64,000 nt of DNA from Brevibacillus migulae (GTDB lineage: Bacteria > Bacillota > Bacilli > Brevibacillales > Brevibacillaceae). The stretch spans positions 155,313 to 219,312 of the forward strand of contig NZ_SDKD01000003.1 in assembly GCF_004521915.1 (NCBI RefSeq). Reading direction: 5' to 3'. The position numbers and the translations under genes were made by a program. Under the pieces are notes generated by a model. The model saw only the letters and a program-made list of their open reading frames with translations, was not told where the DNA came from and did no database searches. Numbering within the stretch: position 1 is the first letter of the stretch; each line of letters starts with the position of its first letter. Below are positions 60,675-64,000 of this stretch, one piece after another.

Positions 60675-62552
60675 ATGCCGGAGTACCTGCTGTATGTCAA
60701 AGAAGAAAATCGGACGAGGCAAGCCTATATTACACCCTGCTTTGAGGTGGACAGGCATTTCTGGGAGCAGGAGGACGGCAGGCGGCTGCACATTATCGGC
60801 AAAAGTCCGTCCCTGGCGATAGCTTTTATGCTTCGGGAACAGGTCAATCAGCGCCTCGCGCATGATGCTGGCATCGATTCATTAAAACAGCTGGCCCATA
60901 CCGCGGTGCGGGAATCCTCGGTATTGTACGGCAGAGCAGTAGAGGAAACAAAGGATTGGTTTCAGTTCTCGCCAAGCGGGGGATTAGAAGAGAAAGGCAG
61001 GAATGATCATGTAGCAGCCGACCTGCCAATCGAAGCAGACAGGCTGCGGAGGATACTTTCGGGCAGAGCGCTTTTATGGGAGGAGATCGTCTATCTGTGG
61101 ATGCAGCACGGGGGTGACGAGAGCGTCTTGCTCCGGCTCATCCAATGGCTGGTATTGGAGGGGAAGGCGGTCCTGCTCCCGGGGATCCGCTTGGTGTTGA
61201 AAAAGGGCTTATGGCGTAATCGGCTGCTGGCTGTATGCGAACGCTGTGGTGAGGCGGACTCGATCCATCTGGCGTACTGCTATCGCTGTGAGCAGGGATG
61301 TGGGTACTGTGCGGCATGCATACAGATGGGACAGAGCAAATGCTGTGCGAGGTATGTGTGTGTAGCGGGAGAACTTGATACGGCCATTTCGAGAGCTGGC
61401 CATCCATTTGCGTCCGGCCATGAGTCATCAGAGAAGCCGGCTTTGCTGGAGTGGGAAGGCACCTATACCCCCTGGCAGGCAGAAGCGGCAGAGCGGGCCC
61501 GTCAATTTGTTGCGGCTCAGGACTCATCCAGCGAATCGTTCCTTTTGTGGGCGGTGTGCGGCGCGGGGAAGACAGAGCTGTTGTTTCCGTCGATTGCCGA
61601 TATGCTTGCCTCCGGAAAAAAGGTGCTGGTAGCCACTCCGCGAAAGGATGTTGTGTTAGAGCTGGCTCCGCGTCTGCAACGGGTCTTTCCGCGTGTAAAA
61701 GTGATTGCTGTGCATGGTGCGAGCGGCGAAAAGTGGGAAGAGGCGGATGTAGTCGTATCGACAACCCATCAGGTCATGCGGTTTTATCGCAGGTTTCCGC
61801 TGGTTGTCGTAGATGAAGCGGATGCGTTCCCGTATCACGGCAATCCGATGCTGTATCGGGCTGTGCAGCGGGCAGTCGCTTTGGGCGGGAAGCAATTGTA
61901 CCTCACCGCGACGCCACCGAAGAAGCTCAGAAAAGCACTTGTCCCCGCCAGGTTCGGTCTGTATGCGCCGTATTCTCCGACCCATACGATGTTGCCGCAG
62001 CGCTACCACGGACATCCTTTGCCCGTTCCGAAGCAGATGATTGTTGCAGGATTGCAGCAAAAACTGCGTAGAAACCAGCCGCTGGGAGCGTTTCTGGAGC
62101 AAGTGCGCCATTCGCTCACAGATGACAGGCGGGTTTTCGTCTTCGTGCCAAGGGTGAACGATGTGGAGGAGATGACCCAGTACCTTACCTATTTCTTGCC
62201 GGACTGCCACGGAAGGATTGCGGGGGTTCACGCCGCTGATCCGCTTCGGGACGAAAAGGTCAAAGCGTTTCGTGACAGGCAGCTTTCTTTGCTTGTCACG
62301 ACAACGATCCTGGAGCGAGGTGTGACGATCCCGCAGAGCGACGTCATTGTCTGGGGAGCGGATAATGCGGTGTTTGATCAAGCGTCCCTTGTACAGATTG
62401 CGGGACGTGTGGGACGTTCGGCCGATTCCCCGGGAGGCACAATATTATTTCTGGTCGAAAAACAGGCCGAAGCGCCGCGAGAAGCGATTCGGGAGATCAA
62501 GCGGATGAACCGGTTGGCGCAAAGGCTGCGGGGGAACCAACATGCTGGGTAA
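60675..62552 (+). CDS. comFA: Late competence DNA helicase/translocase ComFA
   Basis: Superfamily 2 ATPase that drives uptake of single-stranded DNA through the ComEC channel at the membrane. The 625-residue protein has an N-terminal variable part and a four-cysteine zinc module (about 200-235: CERCGEADSIHLAYCYRCEQ, then CAACIQMG). The helicase core has Walker A VCGAGKTELLFP (near 297), the DEAD-like VVDEADAFP (near 377), LTATPPKKL and motif VI QIAGRVGRS. GAGGAGG precedes ATG 60675; the frame is open back to 60594 without family sequence. comFC overlaps its end, and no comFB lies between them. Confidence 0.94.
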   Translation: MPEYLLYVKEENRTRQAYITPCFEVDRHFWEQEDGRRLHIIGKSPSLAIAFMLREQVNQRLAHDAGIDSLKQLAHTAVRESSVLYGRAVEETKDWFQFSPSGGLEEKGRNDHVAADLPIEADRLRRILSGRALLWEEIVYLWMQHGGDESVLLRLIQWLVLEGKAVLLPGIRLVLKKGLWRNRLLAVCERCGEADSIHLAYCYRCEQGCGYCAACIQMGQSKCCARYVCVAGELDTAISRAGHPFASGHESSEKPALLEWEGTYTPWQAEAAERARQFVAAQDSSSESFLLWAVCGAGKTELLFPSIADMLASGKKVLVATPRKDVVLELAPRLQRVFPRVKVIAVHGASGEKWEEADVVVSTTHQVMRFYRRFPLVVVDEADAFPYHGNPMLYRAVQRAVALGGKQLYLTATPPKKLRKALVPARFGLYAPYSPTHTMLPQRYHGHPLPVPKQMIVAGLQQKLRRNQPLGAFLEQVRHSLTDDRRVFVFVPRVNDVEEMTQYLTYFLPDCHGRIAGVHAADPLRDEKVKAFRDRQLSLLVTTTILERGVTIPQSDVIVWGADNAVFDQASLVQIAGRVGRSADSPGGTILFLVEKQAEAPREAIREIKRMNRLAQRLRGNQHAG

Positions 62553-63330
62553 GGTCAGCCGGTGTGTGATTTGTTCGCTTTCACCGCGATCTGCCATGCG
62601 GCAAGAGCGTGTAAGACAGCTGGCGAAGCGCTTGGGCAACGAGTCAGTTTACCCGCCTATGTATCGGCTTTTGGATAAGCTGCCTCTATGCGTGGCTTGT
62701 ATGGAAGCCAAGTTACCTTTTCAAGTGGGACCGCAGTGCCTCGTTTGCGGTAGGGTGATGATGAATACCCCAGATGAGCGCTGTACAGATTGTCAGCGCT
62801 ACGCAGACGGCCACCTTTTGCAAAATCGGAGCATGATGGCCTATCAGGAGTGGGGAAAAGAGGTGATCCGCCAGTTGAAATATCGCGGCGATGAGCATCT
62901 CTCCGCTATGCTGGCCACCTTGCTTGCGATCGGTTATTATCGCTATTATTCTCATATTCCGTTTCGTATCGTCACAAATGTGCCGTTACATCCATCCCGG
63001 TTGCGGGAGCGGGGATTTGATCAAGCCGCGCTGCTTGCCAAACACTTTGCCGAATCGGTGAATCTGTCGTATTTTCCTCTACTGCGACGTGTGAAAAATA
63101 CCGATAAATTAAGTAAACAAGCGGGACGATTTGCCCGTTACCAGAGCATGCACAACGCGTTTGCGCCATGTGAGGAGTGGGCGAGCCGTACATGGAAGGC
63201 TGCGCCGCATATCCTCATCATTGACGATATTTATACGACGGGCTCAACCCTGCGTGCCTGTGCATCTGCGATTCACTCGCTACCGAGCCTCTCGCAGGCT
63301 TCGATCCGTAGTCTTACGCTATTCCGCTAG
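62542..63330 (+). CDS. comFC: Competence protein ComFC, phosphoribosyltransferase-like
   Basis: A 262-residue ComF/GntX family protein needed for efficient transformation, thought to act with ComFA. The N-terminal zinc module uses Cys pairs spread over CVICSLSP, CVACMEAK, CLVCGRVM and CTDCQRY. The C-terminal PRTase domain has VPLHPSRLRERGFDQAALLA and the PRPP-binding loop HILIIDDIYTTGSTLRACA. ATG 62542 overlaps comFA by 11 bases, so translation is coupled. Confidence 0.94.
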   Translation: MLGKVSRCVICSLSPRSAMRQERVRQLAKRLGNESVYPPMYRLLDKLPLCVACMEAKLPFQVGPQCLVCGRVMMNTPDERCTDCQRYADGHLLQNRSMMAYQEWGKEVIRQLKYRGDEHLSAMLATLLAIGYYRYYSHIPFRIVTNVPLHPSRLRERGFDQAALLAKHFAESVNLSYFPLLRRVKNTDKLSKQAGRFARYQSMHNAFAPCEEWASRTWKAAPHILIIDDIYTTGSTLRACASAIHSLPSLSQASIRSLTLFR

Positions 63331-63410
63331 GCAGTGGGTACGGAATCATCAATTTTGCCAGACAGCTTCGGATGTGAGAGTGTAAACCCGCTTTGAAAGG
63401 AGTTATGACT

Positions 63411-63839
63411 ATGAGCTTAGGAAAACTGGATAACTGCCCGCGCTGTGATACCCTTTTTGTAAAAGGCGTGCGTGATGTATGCAACAACTGCTACCAGCAG
63501 ATTGAAAAAGAGTATGCGAAGTGCGCGGAATACCTGCGCAAACGGGAAAACCGGGGTGCCAACATCCATCAAGTGAGCGAAGCGACCGGCGTCTCCATCA
63601 AGCAAATCACGAAATTCATCAAGGAAGGGCGCATTTCGGTAGCGAACAACCCGAATATGGGCTATCCGTGCGAGGGATGCGGCTTGATGATCATCTCGGG
63701 AACACTTTGCGACGATTGTAAGAAAGGTTTGCAGCGTGAGATTGGCTACGATAAGGATCTCGCGGAGCGCTTGAGCGCGGAGGAAGAGAAGAACCGCAAA
63801 TCCGCATTGGCTTACAAAAGCAGGGAAAACAAGCAGTAA
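63411..63839 (+). CDS. yvyF: Flagellar operon protein YvyF
   Basis: A 142-residue protein of the TIGR03826-type family that precedes flgM in Bacillales. The N-terminus holds a zinc ribbon: CPRCDTLFVKG and VCNNCYQQIEKEY. A helical segment with a winged-helix-like phrase (VSEATGVSIKQITKFIKEGR) follows, then a second Cys pair set (CEGCGLMI, CDDCKKGL) and a charged tail. ATG 63411 stands 8 bases after GAAAGGAG; ATG 63405 is closer than usual. The expected next genes, flgM, flgN and flgK, lie beyond the window end. Function is not established; FlgM regulation has been proposed by context. Confidence 0.92.
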   Translation: MSLGKLDNCPRCDTLFVKGVRDVCNNCYQQIEKEYAKCAEYLRKRENRGANIHQVSEATGVSIKQITKFIKEGRISVANNPNMGYPCEGCGLMIISGTLCDDCKKGLQREIGYDKDLAERLSAEEEKNRKSALAYKSRENKQ

Positions 63840-63876
63840 GCGCGAAAAGAAAAAACTAATCATTTTTGTAACAATT

Positions 63877-63910
63877 GCCGATGATAGTAGTAAGAGATCA
63901 TCGGCTTTTT
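63877..63910 (+). terminator. Rho-independent terminator after yvyF
   Basis: GCCGATGAT (63877-63885) pairs perfectly with ATCATCGGC (63897-63905), then five T. It is immediately followed by the second copy of the two-hairpin element. Confidence 0.9.
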
Positions 63911-63991
63911 CGGTCGATAAGAATTTATAAAATTCTCATCGACATAAGAGCAACTAAGGCCCGCCAAAGGCTTGGCGGAGCCAAGTTTTCT
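63901..63991 (+). ncRNA. Candidate structured leader / dispersed two-hairpin element, copy 2
   Basis: Same plan as 866-951. Hairpin 1: GTCGAT (63913-63918) with ATCGAC (63938-63943), inner AGAATT/AATTCT. Conserved ACATAAGA linker. Hairpin 2: AACT/AGTT (63952-63955/63984-63987), GGC/GCC and CGCCAA/TTGGCG (63962-63967/63972-63977). The competing stem CTTGGC/GCCAAG (63971-63976/63980-63985) followed by tttt looks like a terminator. The gene downstream, probably flgM, is outside the window. Confidence 0.55.
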
Positions 63992-64000
63992 AATAAAGTG

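Noticed and set aside
63891..63920. Sigma-D (flagellar) promoter reading of GGTCGATAAG in the two-hairpin element
   Set aside because: The -10 resembles GCCGATAA, but the distance to a TAAA-like -35 differs between the two copies (about 17 and 19 bases), and the GTCGAT stretch is explained better by hairpin pairing.
1..64000. tRNA, rRNA, insertion sequences, prophage genes, toxin-antitoxin or CRISPR-Cas systems
   Set aside because: None was recognised on reading both strands. Repeats present are coding arrays, terminators and the two-copy hairpin element.

Overview
The window looks like chromosome of a Brevibacillus (Paenibacillaceae, close to the B. brevis/B. choshinensis group). The strongest clue is a pair of genes that match the classical middle and outer cell-wall proteins of B. 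brevis 47 (12380-15499 and 15653-17899). Their leader has two in-frame start sites, each with a strong Shine-Dalgarno sequence, as described for that operon. The flanks carry a core Bacillales gene set: flhP, pgsA, fabZ, tagA, tagO, yvyE, metK with a SAM-I riboswitch, degS-degU, comFA-comFC and yvyF. No rRNA, tRNA, CRISPR array, insertion sequence or phage gene was seen.

Layout. (1) 1-4.3 kb: end of a flagellar basal-body gene, a small membrane protein, phospholipid and fatty-acid genes, then tagA-tagO for lipid-linked wall polymer synthesis. (2) 4.4-18 kb: a 1540-residue SLH surface protein, a coiled-coil protein, yvyE, a TolC-family secreted protein, and the two cell-wall (S-layer) protein genes. 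(3) 18.1-41.9 kb: a visibly AT-richer surface-glycan locus. It holds a TPR lipoprotein, an O-antigen-ligase-type protein, an ABC glycan exporter (Wzm/Wzt), a methyltransferase with a long repetitive coiled coil, six glycosyltransferases, an LtaS-like phosphoglycerol transferase, rmlACBD for dTDP-rhamnose, a WbaP-type initiating transferase, galU and a secreted GDPD. (4) 42-55.6 kb: a secreted-protein and S-layer assembly region with an AbrB-type regulator carrying zinc fingers, three subtilisin-like proteases (one with SLH domains), a copper-amine-oxidase-N-domain protein, three tandem SLAP-domain paralogues and two small secreted proteins. (5) 55.6-64 kb: metK, a polysaccharide deacetylase overlapping degS, degU, the comF operon and yvyF.

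How it fits together (inference). The wall proteins form a layered envelope anchored through SLH domains to a secondary wall polymer begun by TagO/TagA. The AT-rich locus probably makes a rhamnose-containing glycan on undecaprenyl phosphate (WbaP start, glycosyltransferases, Wzm/Wzt export). The ligase-like protein may transfer that glycan to the surface protein. SLAP proteins and proteases would then export, assemble and trim the layer. In B. subtilis yvyE lies beside degS-degU and tagO, so here a surface-biogenesis island of about 45 kb appears to separate genes that are neighbours elsewhere.

Main leads. First, a two-hairpin element occurs twice (866-951 and 63901-63991) with compensatory base changes and mutually exclusive stems. 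Second, the methyltransferase coiled coil is built from nine 84-bp units, three of them identical, which suggests a tunable WbdD-like ruler for glycan length. Third, a small secreted protein at 52089 resembles a free-standing N-terminal domain of the outer wall protein. Fourth, an AbrB-family regulator carries duplicated N-terminal Cys/His fingers.
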